From Xanthobacteraceae bacterium (GTDB taxonomy: Bacteria; Pseudomonadota; Alphaproteobacteria; Rhizobiales; Xanthobacteraceae), in contig JASHYD010001450.1 of assembly GCA_030043175.1 (NCBI GenBank), positions 1-7,279 on the forward strand: a stretch of 7,279 bases of DNA. Direction: 5' to 3'. The translations under genes and the position numbers were made by a program. The notes below the pieces were generated by a model, which saw only the letters and a program-made list of their open reading frames with translations, was not told where the DNA came from and did no database searches. Of the stretch, positions 1-6,574 are shown in pieces. How positions within the stretch are numbered: the first letter of the stretch is position 1; the number at the start of each line of letters is the position of its first letter.

Positions 1-461
1 ATCATGCGATCGGAGGCCATGCGTATGGATGGGTCTATCCGGGGCCGATGGGCGCCGTGCTGACGCCGAGCCTGATCGGCATCGACAAGGCCAGGCATTT
101 GCCGAACGCCTCGACCTTCTGCGGACGATGCGAGGAAGTGTGTCCGGTGCACATCCCGCTGCCGCGGATGATGCGCACATGGAGGGAGCGCGAGTTCGAG
201 CAGCATCTGTCGCCCGCGACCGTGCGTTCGGGCCTCGCGGTCTGGGGTTTTTTGGCCAAGCGGCCGCGCCTCTATGGCATCGCCACGGCCATGGCGGCGC
301 GGCTGCTGGCGCTCGCTGGATGGCGGCGGGGGCGCTTCTCCTGGCTGCCGTTCGCTTCCGGCTGGACCCGCCATCGCGACTTTCCGGCTCCCCAGGGTGG
401 AACCTTCCAGGCACAATGGAATCGGGGGCGCTTCGCCTCCGCTCCGGAGCCTCCGTCATGA
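1..461 (+). CDS. lutB: LutB-type lactate utilisation iron-sulfur protein, C-terminal part (5' truncated)
   Basis: This is the C-terminal part (about 152 codons, reading from base 3) of a LutB/LldF-family protein; the start lies before the window. In the family, LutB works with LutA and LutC to oxidise L-lactate to pyruvate in the cytoplasm, carrying electrons through 4Fe-4S clusters. The visible part shows the conserved GGHAYGWVYPGPMGAVLTP stretch, then a cluster-binding motif CGRCEEVCPVHIPLP (C-x2-C-x3-C-P), then the usual tail with WTRHRDFPAP and a final TFQAQWNRGR segment. The stop TGA at 459-461 overlaps the ATG of lutC at 458, which indicates translational coupling in one operon. lutA is expected upstream but cannot be seen. 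A paralogous role, such as oxidation of another hydroxy acid, cannot be excluded from the tail alone. Confidence 0.88.
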   Translation, partial: HAIGGHAYGWVYPGPMGAVLTPSLIGIDKARHLPNASTFCGRCEEVCPVHIPLPRMMRTWREREFEQHLSPATVRSGLAVWGFLAKRPRLYGIATAMAARLLALAGWRRGRFSWLPFASGWTRHRDFPAPQGGTFQAQWNRGRFASAPEPPS

Positions 462-1138
462 CGCCCCGCGAACTCGTTCTGGCGACAATACGCCGCTCGC
501 TCGGGGTTACCGGAGCGGAGACCACACGCCGGCTGGAGGTGGCGACGCGTCTTGGCGAACATCCGCAGGGCGTCACGCCCCAACGCGGACAGCTGCCCGC
601 CGCCGCCCGGCTTGATCTGTTCGCCCGCATGGTGGCAGCCGCGGCGGGCACGCTGGAGCGGGTTGCCGATCCGGCCGACATTCCGGCCGCAGTCGCGGCT
701 TTCCTGCGCCGCCATAATCTCGCGCCAGCCATCCGCCGCGGTGACGACCCGCTGCTTTCGTCGGTACCGTGGGAACTGGCCGGGACGCTGGAAATCCGCC
801 ACGGCGCTTCGGACGGCAGCGATGTTGCGGCAGTGTCTCACGCCTTCGCGGCGGTCGCCGAGACCGGCACGCTGGTTCTGACCTCCGGCGCCGATAATCC
901 CACGACGCTCAATTTTCTCCCCGATGTTCACATTGTGGTCGTCGGTGCGCGCGACGTGGCGTCCGACTTTGAGTCGGCATTGACGCGCCTGCGGGGCCGC
1001 TTCGGCGCCGGCGTCATGCCGCGCGCCGTGAACATGATCACCGGCCCGTCGCGTTCCGCGGATATCGAGCAGACCCTCATTCTGGGCGCGCACGGCCCGC
1101 GCAAATTACACGTCATTGTGGTCGGGGAACCGTCATAA
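458..1138 (+). CDS. lutC: LutC/LldG-type LUD-domain lactate utilisation protein
   Basis: A 226-residue LUD-domain (DUF162) protein, the third component of the LutABC L-lactate oxidation system; its exact biochemical role in the complex is not well settled. The length is normal for LutC. The conserved core is ETGTLVLTSGADNPTTLNFLP (residues 135-155) and the C-terminal signature is GPSRSADIEQTLILGAHGPR (196-215), followed by a short beta-rich end. The open frame continues upstream to base 29, but the ATG at 458 is chosen because it overlaps the lutB stop as ATGA, has GGAG at 446-449 eight bases upstream, and gives the normal MTPRE...IRRSLG family N-terminus. It appears to be the last gene of its operon: a 127-bp gap with a T-run follows before glmM. 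Confidence 0.9.
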   Translation: MTPRELVLATIRRSLGVTGAETTRRLEVATRLGEHPQGVTPQRGQLPAAARLDLFARMVAAAAGTLERVADPADIPAAVAAFLRRHNLAPAIRRGDDPLLSSVPWELAGTLEIRHGASDGSDVAAVSHAFAAVAETGTLVLTSGADNPTTLNFLPDVHIVVVGARDVASDFESALTRLRGRFGAGVMPRAVNMITGPSRSADIEQTLILGAHGPRKLHVIVVGEPS

Positions 1139-1143
1139 TCGGC

Positions 1144-1185
1144 AATCCTGCGGCGGGATTCAGCCTCCGGAGCGTCTTTTTTTTT
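1144..1185 (+). terminator. Possible terminator after lutC
   Basis: The gap after lutC holds a short inverted repeat, AATCCT (1144-1149) against GGGATT (1155-1160, one G-T pair) around a GCGGC loop, and an uninterrupted run of nine T at 1177-1185. The hairpin is separated from the T-run by 16 bases, so it is not a classic intrinsic terminator. A second inverted repeat, AGCGT (1171-1175) with ACGCT (1187-1191), brackets the T-run itself. A further hairpin, TTTCG/CGAAA around CCTG, lies at 1191-1204. Ending the lut transcript here is plausible, but readthrough into glmM cannot be excluded. Confidence 0.35.
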
Positions 1186-1265
1186 AACGCTTTCGCCTGC
1201 GAAAAATCCTAGGTAGACGTTCTATTGCGAGTGGAGGGTCGATCCTGAACGGCTGAGGAACGAAT

Positions 1266-2612
1266 ATGCCTCGAAAGTATTTTGGCACTGATGGTATCCG
1301 CGGGCGCGCCAACGGCACCATTACAGCCGATCTGGCGCTGCGGGTCGGCCAGGCTGCCGGCCTCGTGTTTCATCGGGGCGACCATCGCCATCGCGTGGTG
1401 ATCGGCAAGGACACTCGCCTATCCGGCTATATGATTGAGAACGCCCTGGTGGCGGGCTTTACCTCGGTCGGCATGGACGCCTTGCTGCTCGGGCCTATGC
1501 CAACCCCGGCCGTCGCGATGCTGACGCGTTCGATGCGCGCCGACCTCGGCGTCATGATATCGGCCTCCCATAATCCTTACGACGACAATGGCATCAAGCT
1601 GTTCGGCCCGGACGGCTATAAGCTTTCCGATGACGTGGAACTCGAAATCGAGCGGCTCGTCGACAGCGACCTGGCGAAAAAACTTGCCAAATCCGCGGCG
1701 CTCGGCCGCGCCAAACGCATCGAAGGCGTGCCGGAACGATACATCGAATTTGCCAAACGCACCTTGCCGCGCAACTTGTCGCTTGAGGGACTGCGGGTCG
1801 TCGTCGATTGCGCAAATGGAGCCGCGTATCGCGTCATTCCGGAGGCGCTGTGGGAGCTCGGCGCCGAGGTCATCTCGATCGGCGTCGATCCGGACGGCTT
1901 CAACATCAACAAGGATTGCGGTTCGACCGAACCCGATGGGCTGCGCCACAAGGTGCGGGAACTGCGCGCCGATATCGGTATCGCGCTCGACGGCGATGCC
2001 GATCGGGTGGTGATCGTGGATGAGCACGGCCATCTGGTCGACGGCGATCAATTGCTCGCTGTGATCGCTGAGAGCTGGCACCGGGACGGCCGGCTTGCGA
2101 AGGCAGGTGTCGTCACGACCATCATGTCGAATTTCGGCCTGGAGCGCCATCTCGATGGGTTCGGCATCAAGGTGCATCGCGTCCAGGTCGGCGACCGCTA
2201 TGTGCTCGAGCACATGCGCGAGTACGGGTTCAACGTCGGCGGCGAGCCGTCCGGTCACATCATTCTGTCGGAATACACCACTACCGGCGACGGTTTCATT
2301 GCCGCGCTCCAGGTGCTGGCGGTCGTCAAGAAGCTCGACCAACCGGTTTCCATGGTTTGTCGCCGCTTCGATGCACTGCCGCAGATCACCAAGAACGTCC
2401 GCTATCGCAACGGCAAGCCCCACGAGGATGCGGGGGTGCGCTCCGCCATTGCGAGCGGCGAACAGCGTCTCAACGGCGCCGGCCGCCTGATCGTGCGGCC
2501 CTCCGGAACGGAGCCGGTTATTCGGGTTACCGGGGAGGGCGAAGATTTATCCGTGGTTGAGGAGGTCGTCGACGGCATCGTCGACGCGCTCAACCACGTG
2601 ACCGCAAGCTAG
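1266..2612 (+). CDS. glmM: Phosphoglucosamine mutase GlmM
   Basis: GlmM interconverts glucosamine-6-phosphate and glucosamine-1-phosphate in the cytoplasm, the step before GlmU on the way to UDP-GlcNAc for peptidoglycan and lipopolysaccharide. At 448 residues it has the normal length. All four hallmark sites of the alpha-D-phosphohexomutase family are present: N-terminal [10 protein letters not shown] (4-13); the phosphoserine loop ISASHNP with catalytic Ser101; the Mg-binding loop DGDADR (242-247); the sugar-binding loop GGEPSGH (325-331); and the phosphate-binding loop RPSGTEP (411-417). The start is supported by GAGGAA at 1255-1260, five bases before the ATG, and by the family's usual [11 protein letters not shown]-terminus. 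In many related genomes glmM follows ftsH or folP; here it follows lutC on the same strand, and the next gene converges on it, so it is probably transcribed alone or with the lut operon. Confidence 0.97.
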   Translation: MPRKYFGTDGIRGRANGTITADLALRVGQAAGLVFHRGDHRHRVVIGKDTRLSGYMIENALVAGFTSVGMDALLLGPMPTPAVAMLTRSMRADLGVMISASHNPYDDNGIKLFGPDGYKLSDDVELEIERLVDSDLAKKLAKSAALGRAKRIEGVPERYIEFAKRTLPRNLSLEGLRVVVDCANGAAYRVIPEALWELGAEVISIGVDPDGFNINKDCGSTEPDGLRHKVRELRADIGIALDGDADRVVIVDEHGHLVDGDQLLAVIAESWHRDGRLAKAGVVTTIMSNFGLERHLDGFGIKVHRVQVGDRYVLEHMREYGFNVGGEPSGHIILSEYTTTGDGFIAALQVLAVVKKLDQPVSMVCRRFDALPQITKNVRYRNGKPHEDAGVRSAIASGEQRLNGAGRLIVRPSGTEPVIRVTGEGEDLSVVEEVVDGIVDALNHVTAS

Positions 2613-2651
2613 CTCGCAATCGAGGCCTTCGGCTGCGGCTCTCAAGCAGTC

Positions 2652-2673
2652 GGGCCGCTCCGGCGCCGGGCCC
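2652..2673. other. GC-rich inverted repeat in the glmM/hypothetical gene convergent gap
   Basis: The 63-bp gap between the glmM stop and the stop of the minus-strand gene contains GGGCC (2652-2656) paired with GGCCC (2669-2673), with a perfect 10-bp palindrome CCGGCGCCGG (2660-2669) nested beside it. The position between convergent genes suggests a shared termination structure, but there is no T-run on either side, so intrinsic termination is not supported. It may only reflect high GC content. Confidence 0.2.
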
Positions 2674-2675
2674 AT

Positions 2676-3158
2676 TCACGCCCGCCTTCGGCTGCGTTCC
2701 GCCTCGCTCAGGATGTAGTGCCCGTGCGCAAGTGACGACAGCTTTCCGGCATGGACCATCCGGTGCAGACGCACGACCAGGGTCTTGCGCTTGATGTCGA
2801 GCTGCGCCTCGTCGAGGTTATTGACGATATCCTGCACGGAAAGGCCGACCGGGTTCTCGGCCAGAATATCCATGATGAAATCTTCAATGTCGTCGGCACC
2901 CCCGCCGCGGGCTGCCACCACGACCGGCGCAAGCCGGCGCGGTTCGGCCCGGCTGCGCGCGTCGGCGCCCGGATGGACCACGGCAGCGCCGCTGTCTCGA
3001 CCGGTCGCCGCCTCCAATCGAGCCACGATATCCTCCAGAAGCTCCGCAGCCCGTTCGGGCGCCGCGGCCCGCAATCCTTTCAGCCCAAGCGCCAGCATTT
3101 CGGCCTTCTGCAACAACTCCTGCTCATAGGCCCTTACTGCATCGGGCAAAATCGTCAT
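2676..3158 (-). CDS. Uncharacterised protein with winged-helix-like C-terminus; candidate DNA-binding regulator
   Basis: I do not recognise a named family for this 160-residue protein. Residues 8-52 are helical and charged with a coiled-coil look (YEQELLQKAEMLALGLKGL, then ELLEDIVARLEA). Residues 53-88 form an Ala/Gly/Arg/Pro-rich linker that is probably disordered. Residues 90-152 resemble a winged helix: helix 1 around IEDFIMDILAENP, helix 2 around SVQDIVNNL, a basic helix 3 KRKTLVVRLHRMVHAGK, and a wing-like strand pair ending GHYILSE. The tail is basic (RSRRRA). The start is backed by AAGGGA (bases 3165-3170 on the complement), six bases before the ATG. It converges on glmM and diverges from a small membrane-protein gene across a gap with repeated AAATTACAG sites, so an autoregulatory transcription factor is a reasonable guess. 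A dimeric coiled-coil protein without DNA binding is the alternative. Confidence 0.75.
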   Translation of the reverse strand: MTILPDAVRAYEQELLQKAEMLALGLKGLRAAAPERAAELLEDIVARLEAATGRDSGAAVVHPGADARSRAEPRRLAPVVVAARGGGADDIEDFIMDILAENPVGLSVQDIVNNLDEAQLDIKRKTLVVRLHRMVHAGKLSSLAHGHYILSEAERSRRRA

Positions 3159-3223
3159 TGCCGGTCCCTTACGAAAATTGCGCTCCGCCCTCGCCTTTCT
3201 CGCAGCGAGGACGGAAAAAAGGT

Positions 3224-3242
3224 GCGTAAAGCAAAATTACAG
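3224..3242. promoter_or_regulatory. Candidate operator site 1 (AAATTACAG, GTAA-N7-TTAC)
   Basis: The 9-mer AAATTACAG occupies 3234-3242, and GTAA at 3226-3229 lies seven bases before its TTAC (3237-3240). The spacing is the same as in the perfect palindrome at 3363-3381. The site is about 70 bp upstream of the minus-strand gene's start, inside its probable leader or promoter. Binding by the adjacent winged-helix-like protein is an inference. Confidence 0.5.
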
Positions 3243-3258
3243 CCATCCAGGATATCTT

Positions 3259-3267
3259 AAATTACAG
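3259..3267. promoter_or_regulatory. Candidate operator half-site 2 (AAATTACAG)
   Basis: A second exact AAATTACAG lies exactly 25 bp from the first copy and in the same orientation. Its potential left arm (GATA at 3251-3254) matches GTAA poorly, so it is a half-site. Together with site 1 it sits on the side of the gap nearer the minus-strand gene. Confidence 0.45.
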
Positions 3268-3311
3268 CGCCCGCAAGGCGGTTGGAAAAATTTTTGATTA
3301 ATAATGAATGT

Positions 3312-3326
3312 TTACCGAGCCGGTAA
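3312..3326. promoter_or_regulatory. Perfect inverted repeat TTACCG-AGC-CGGTAA
   Basis: Six-base perfect arms, TTACCG and CGGTAA, flank AGC. Written another way it is TTAC-N7-GTAA, an everted version of the GTAA-N7-TTAC pattern of the neighbouring sites with the same seven-base spacing. It lies upstream of the TTGACA element at 3344, where an activator or an auxiliary operator could bind. Whether it shares a ligand with the AAATTACAG sites is unknown. Confidence 0.35.
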
Positions 3327-3343
3327 GCGACGCCTCATTGCGT

Positions 3344-3381
3344 TTGACAGTCGTAATTTTTTCTGTAATTTTAAATTACAG
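3344..3381 (+). promoter_or_regulatory. Promoter with overlapping 19-bp palindromic operator
   Basis: An exact sigma70-type -35 hexamer TTGACA lies at 3344-3349. The -10 expected 16-19 bases downstream falls in an AT-rich stretch at 3366-3374 with no perfect hexamer. That stretch lies inside a perfect inverted repeat, CTGTAATTT-T-AAATTACAG (3363-3381). A further partial copy, GTAATTTT at 3353-3360, repeats the left arm (3365-3372) with a 12-bp period. The layout is that of a repressed promoter in which the regulator would occlude RNA polymerase. The gene served would be the small + strand gene at 3411, whose start is 30 bp downstream of the palindrome. Confidence 0.6.
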
Positions 3382-3410
3382 ACAAGCTGAAGCACCTCTG
3401 GGAGTGACCC

Positions 3411-3677
3411 ATGCCCTTCGATCTGTCGCTGCCGCTCTTCGCTGCCACCGGCCTCGCGCTGGCCGCGCTCGTCACCTATTTCGGCTGGCCGCACATTCGC
3501 GTAAGGACCTACAACAAAACTCACGGCGACTTGCGCGTAATCGAGGTCGCCTTGATGATGTCGCGGTCGGCCCGCCCGTTCCTGCCAGCCGCCGAGGCCA
3601 ACCACGGCAAATCCGCCAATCGGGTTCCCGGAGCGGAGTTCGTTATCTATATGACGCTTAAGGCCGGTAATCTTTAG
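3411..3677 (+). CDS. Small single-pass membrane protein, uncharacterised
   Basis: An 88-residue protein that I cannot assign to a family. Residues about 5-25 (LSLPLFAATGLALAALVTYF) form one hydrophobic segment, followed by basic residues (HIRVRTYNK), which suggests an anchored protein with a C-terminal domain of about 60 residues. No signal-peptidase site is obvious. The C-terminal part ends in a hydrophobic FVIYMTL stretch that is probably too short to span a membrane. GGGAG at 3400-3404 stands six bases before the ATG, and codon third positions are mostly G or C as in the neighbours, so it is probably a real gene. A strong TTGACA element and a palindromic operator lie just upstream. It is convergent with alaS and divergent from the winged-helix-like gene. 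Confidence 0.7.
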   Translation: MPFDLSLPLFAATGLALAALVTYFGWPHIRVRTYNKTHGDLRVIEVALMMSRSARPFLPAAEANHGKSANRVPGAEFVIYMTLKAGNL

Positions 3678-3698
3678 TCTCGAGGATCCTCGTTCGCG

Positions 3699-3718
3699 TG
3701 GCCGGCCGCCCCCGGCCA
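3699..3718. terminator. Hairpin between the small membrane-protein gene and alaS
   Basis: TGGCCGG (3699-3705) and CCGGCCA (3712-3718) form a perfect 7-bp stem around CCGCCC, 21 bases after the small gene's stop. A perfect 12-bp palindrome, CGAGGATCCTCG, precedes it at 3681-3692. There is no clear T-run next to the stem on either strand, so it could act as a weak or Rho-assisted end for either convergent gene. The remaining 200 bp up to the alaS stop hold no gene that I can support. Confidence 0.3.
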
Positions 3719-3919
3719 TCGCGATAATTCGAAGCTTCAGTTTTCCTCACCGAGATCGCCCGAGAAGAGCCCTGCTGACCGCACAAATGCGCCGCGCGAT
3801 GTTTCTAGGCGCTCCTCGATCTCTTGCCGGCAAACCGATCGAGACTGGCCCGCTCGACATCAGGCTGCCAGCGCCTTCATCTGGGCGGCCAGATCCCGCG
3901 CGGCTTAGGTAATCGGAAG

Positions 3920-6574
3920 CTACGCCCCTCCCAGAGCCGCGGCGATCGTCTCAAGCGCCGCCTGCGCCTTGGCACCGTCCGGACCGCCCGCCTGGGCCAT
4001 GTCGGGGCGACCGCCGCCGCCCTTGCCGCCGAGCGCTTCGGCGCCGCGGCGCACGAGGTCGACCGCATTGAAGCGCCCCACCAAATCGGCCGTGACGCCA
4101 ACCACAAGGCCCGCCTTACCGTCGCCGGTAACCCCCACAATGGCGACTACGCCGGAGCCGACATGCTTCTTGCCGTCATCCGCAAGGCTCCTCAGGTCCT
4201 TAATCTCGACTCCCGACACCACGCGGGCGAGCAGCTTGACGTCGCCGGCCTGGCGCACGCCGTCGCTGCCCGAACGCTCGCCTCCCATGGCGAGCTTGCG
4301 CCGCGCATCGGATAGTTCGCGCTCGAGCCGCTTGCGATCATCGACGAGCGCTGCGATGCGTTCCGGCAGCTCTTCGAGCTGAACCTTGAGTTCCGCTGCG
4401 CCGGCTTTCGCGAGCCCAACCACGCGGTTGGCGTTGTGGCGAGCACCGTGGCCGGTGAGCGCCTCGATACGCCGCACTCCCGCTGCGACGGCGCTCTCGC
4501 CAATGATCGAAACCATGCCGATGTCGCCGGTGCGCCGCACATGGGTGCCGCCGCACAACTCGACCGACCAGCCAAGCGCGTTGCCGCCCGTGCGTCCGGT
4601 TTCCCCCATGGCCACCACTCGCACTTCGTCGCCGTATTTCTCCCCGAACAGCGCACGGGCGCCCGACGCGATGGCGTCGTCAACCGCCATGAGACGGGTG
4701 GTCACTTCGGAATTTCGCAGCACCATCTCGTTGACGATGTCTTCGACCTGCTCGATCTCCTCACCGGTGACTGGCTTGGGATGCGAGATGTCGAAGCGCA
4801 GCCGGTCCGGCGCGACGAGCGATCCCTTCTGCGCCACGTGCTCGCCGAGCACCTGGCGCAGCGCCTCGTGCAGCAGATGGGTGGCGGAATGGTTAGCGCG
4901 GATCGCGCTGCGCCGGGCGTGGTCCACCTCGAGCGTCACCGGCAGACCGGGCTTTAACGTCCCTTGCTCAACCACACCCGAGTGGACGAACACGTCGCCC
5001 GCCTTCTTGTGGGTATCGGTGACCCGAAACCGCACGCCGCTCCCGGTCATGACGCCGGTGTCGCCGACCTGACCACCCGACTCGCCATAGAATGGGGTCT
5101 GGTTGAGCACTACGGCGCCCGTTTCACCCTCGGCAAGCCGTGCCACCTCGGTGCCGCCACACACCACAGCGGCGATCACGCCTTCGGCCGTTTCGGTCTC
5201 GTATCCCAAAAACTCGGTGGCCCCCGCCTTCTCGCGCAGCGTGAACCACACGGCCTCGGTGGCTGCCTCGCCCGAGCCCGCCCACGAGGCGCGTGCCTTT
5301 TGGCGCTGCCGTTCCATGGCCGTATCGAAGGCCGCAAGATCGACCCCGACGCCGCGGGACTTCAGCGCGTCCTGGGTAAGGTCGAGCGGGAACCCGTAGG
5401 TGTCGTAGAGCGTGAACGCGACCTCTCCCTTGAGGCTATCGCCCGGCTTGAGACCGCGGCTTTCCTCCTCAAGGATCACCAATCCGCGCTCGAGCGTGCG
5501 GCGGAAGCGGGTCTCTTCGAGCTTGAGGGTCTCGGTGATCAGCGCCTCGGCACGAACCAGTTCGGGATAGGCCTGGCCCATTTCGCGCACCAGGGTTGGG
5601 ACCAGGCGGAACATCAGCGGTTCCTTGGCCCCAAGCAGCTCCGCATGCCGCATCGCGCGTCGCATAATACGGCGGAGCACGTAGCCGCGGCCTTCGTTGG
5701 AGGGCAGCACGCCATCGGCGATCAGGAATGCCGAGGAACGCAGATGATCGGCAATGACGCGATGTGAAAACCGCTTCGACCCCTCAGCACTGATGCCGGT
5801 CGCAATGCTCGACGCCTCGATCAAAGCACCCAGGAGATCGATGTCGAACACATCGTGCTTGCCCTGCAGAATCGCGGCGATGCGCTCCAGACCCATCCCG
5901 GTATCAATTGAGGGGCGCGGTAGCGGTATCCGCTGACCCGGCGCCGGCTGATCGAACTGCATGAAAACAAGGTTGTAAAACTCAAGATAGCGATCGCCAT
6001 CTTGGTCCGGGCTACCGGGCGGCCCGCCGGCCACATCCGGACCCTGGTCATAGAAGATCTCCGAGCAGTAGCCGCAGGGGCCGGTGTCCCCCATCTGCCA
6101 AAGGTTCTCCTCGAGCGACACAATGCGTGCGTCGGGCAGGCCGGCGATCCTGCGCCACAGGTTGCGCGCAACGTCGTCGGTCGGATGCACCGTTGCCCAC
6201 AGCCGCTCGCGCGGCAACCCAAATTCATTGGTTACAAGGTTCCAGGCGAGTTCGATCGCTCGGTCCTTGAAGTAATCGCCGAACGAGAAATTGCCGAGCA
6301 TCTCGAAGAAGGTGAGGTGCCGGTTTGTATAGCCCACATTCTCAAGGTCATTGTGCTTGCCGCCGGCACGTACGCACTTCTGCGCCGTCACGGCGCGGAC
6401 ATAAGGTCGCTTCTCAACGCCGGTGAAGAGATTCTTAAACTGCACCATCCCGGCATTGGTGAACATCAGGGTCGGGTCGTTGCGGGGGACGAGCGGGGAT
6501 GACGGCACGATCTCATGACCGTTGGCCCCAAAGTAATTGAGAAAATGCGTTCGGATGTCGTTGACGCCACTCAT
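3920..6574 (-). CDS. alaS: Alanyl-tRNA synthetase
   Basis: Cytoplasmic class II synthetase that charges tRNA-Ala and clears mischarged Ser/Gly. At 884 residues it is full length. The catalytic domain shows [20 protein letters not shown] (27-46), the motif 2 region with [20 protein letters not shown] (73-92), and motif 3 [14 protein letters not shown] (225-238). The tRNA-recognition part includes [13 protein letters not shown] (388-400). The editing domain keeps its zinc ligands, H562 and H566 in [12 protein letters not shown] and C674 and H678 in CGGTH. The C-Ala domain ends with the Gly-rich [13 protein letters not shown] (852-864) before [12 protein letters not shown]. The start [12 protein letters not shown] matches the usual alphaproteobacterial N-terminus, with AGGA four bases upstream (6579-6582 on the complement). 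The gene appears monocistronic in the window; recA, its common upstream partner in Rhizobiales, is absent. Confidence 0.98.
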   Translation of the reverse strand: MSGVNDIRTHFLNYFGANGHEIVPSSPLVPRNDPTLMFTNAGMVQFKNLFTGVEKRPYVRAVTAQKCVRAGGKHNDLENVGYTNRHLTFFEMLGNFSFGDYFKDRAIELAWNLVTNEFGLPRERLWATVHPTDDVARNLWRRIAGLPDARIVSLEENLWQMGDTGPCGYCSEIFYDQGPDVAGGPPGSPDQDGDRYLEFYNLVFMQFDQPAPGQRIPLPRPSIDTGMGLERIAAILQGKHDVFDIDLLGALIEASSIATGISAEGSKRFSHRVIADHLRSSAFLIADGVLPSNEGRGYVLRRIMRRAMRHAELLGAKEPLMFRLVPTLVREMGQAYPELVRAEALITETLKLEETRFRRTLERGLVILEEESRGLKPGDSLKGEVAFTLYDTYGFPLDLTQDALKSRGVGVDLAAFDTAMERQRQKARASWAGSGEAATEAVWFTLREKAGATEFLGYETETAEGVIAAVVCGGTEVARLAEGETGAVVLNQTPFYGESGGQVGDTGVMTGSGVRFRVTDTHKKAGDVFVHSGVVEQGTLKPGLPVTLEVDHARRSAIRANHSATHLLHEALRQVLGEHVAQKGSLVAPDRLRFDISHPKPVTGEEIEQVEDIVNEMVLRNSEVTTRLMAVDDAIASGARALFGEKYGDEVRVVAMGETGRTGGNALGWSVELCGGTHVRRTGDIGMVSIIGESAVAAGVRRIEALTGHGARHNANRVVGLAKAGAAELKVQLEELPERIAALVDDRKRLERELSDARRKLAMGGERSGSDGVRQAGDVKLLARVVSGVEIKDLRSLADDGKKHVGSGVVAIVGVTGDGKAGLVVGVTADLVGRFNAVDLVRRGAEALGGKGGGGRPDMAQAGGPDGAKAQAALETIAAALGGA

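Noticed and set aside
272..1093. Open frame of 273 codons on the complement of lutB/lutC
   Set aside because: It spans the lutB-lutC junction antisense to two recognised proteins, has a low-complexity Arg/Ala/Gly-rich product and no family features.
1419..2423. Long open frame (334 codons) antisense to glmM
   Set aside because: It lies wholly within glmM, whose motifs are all intact, and the His/Asp/Arg-rich product resembles nothing known. Long antisense frames are expected in GC-rich codon-biased genes.
3189..3210. CCTCGC/GCGAGG hairpin in the leader of the winged-helix-like gene as a riboregulator
   Set aside because: A 6-bp stem with a 10-base loop alone, with no adjacent T-run in the sense direction and no second structure, is not enough to support a function.
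2751..3260. Plus-strand frame of 169 codons opposite the winged-helix-like gene
   Set aside because: The complement reading has a good ribosome-binding site and a plausible fold; this frame runs through the AT-rich control region and has no Shine-Dalgarno sequence or recognisable domain.
3863..3910. Complement reading ARDLAAQMKALAA then a stop, just after alaS, resembling a gene tail
   Set aside because: Only about 14 codons are open after a TAA and there is no start codon; the resemblance to a protein C-terminus is too short to call a pseudogene.
3787..3912. 41-codon plus-strand frame starting at an ATG downstream of the small membrane-protein gene
   Set aside because: No ribosome-binding site, Pro/Arg-rich product and no similarity that I can recognise.
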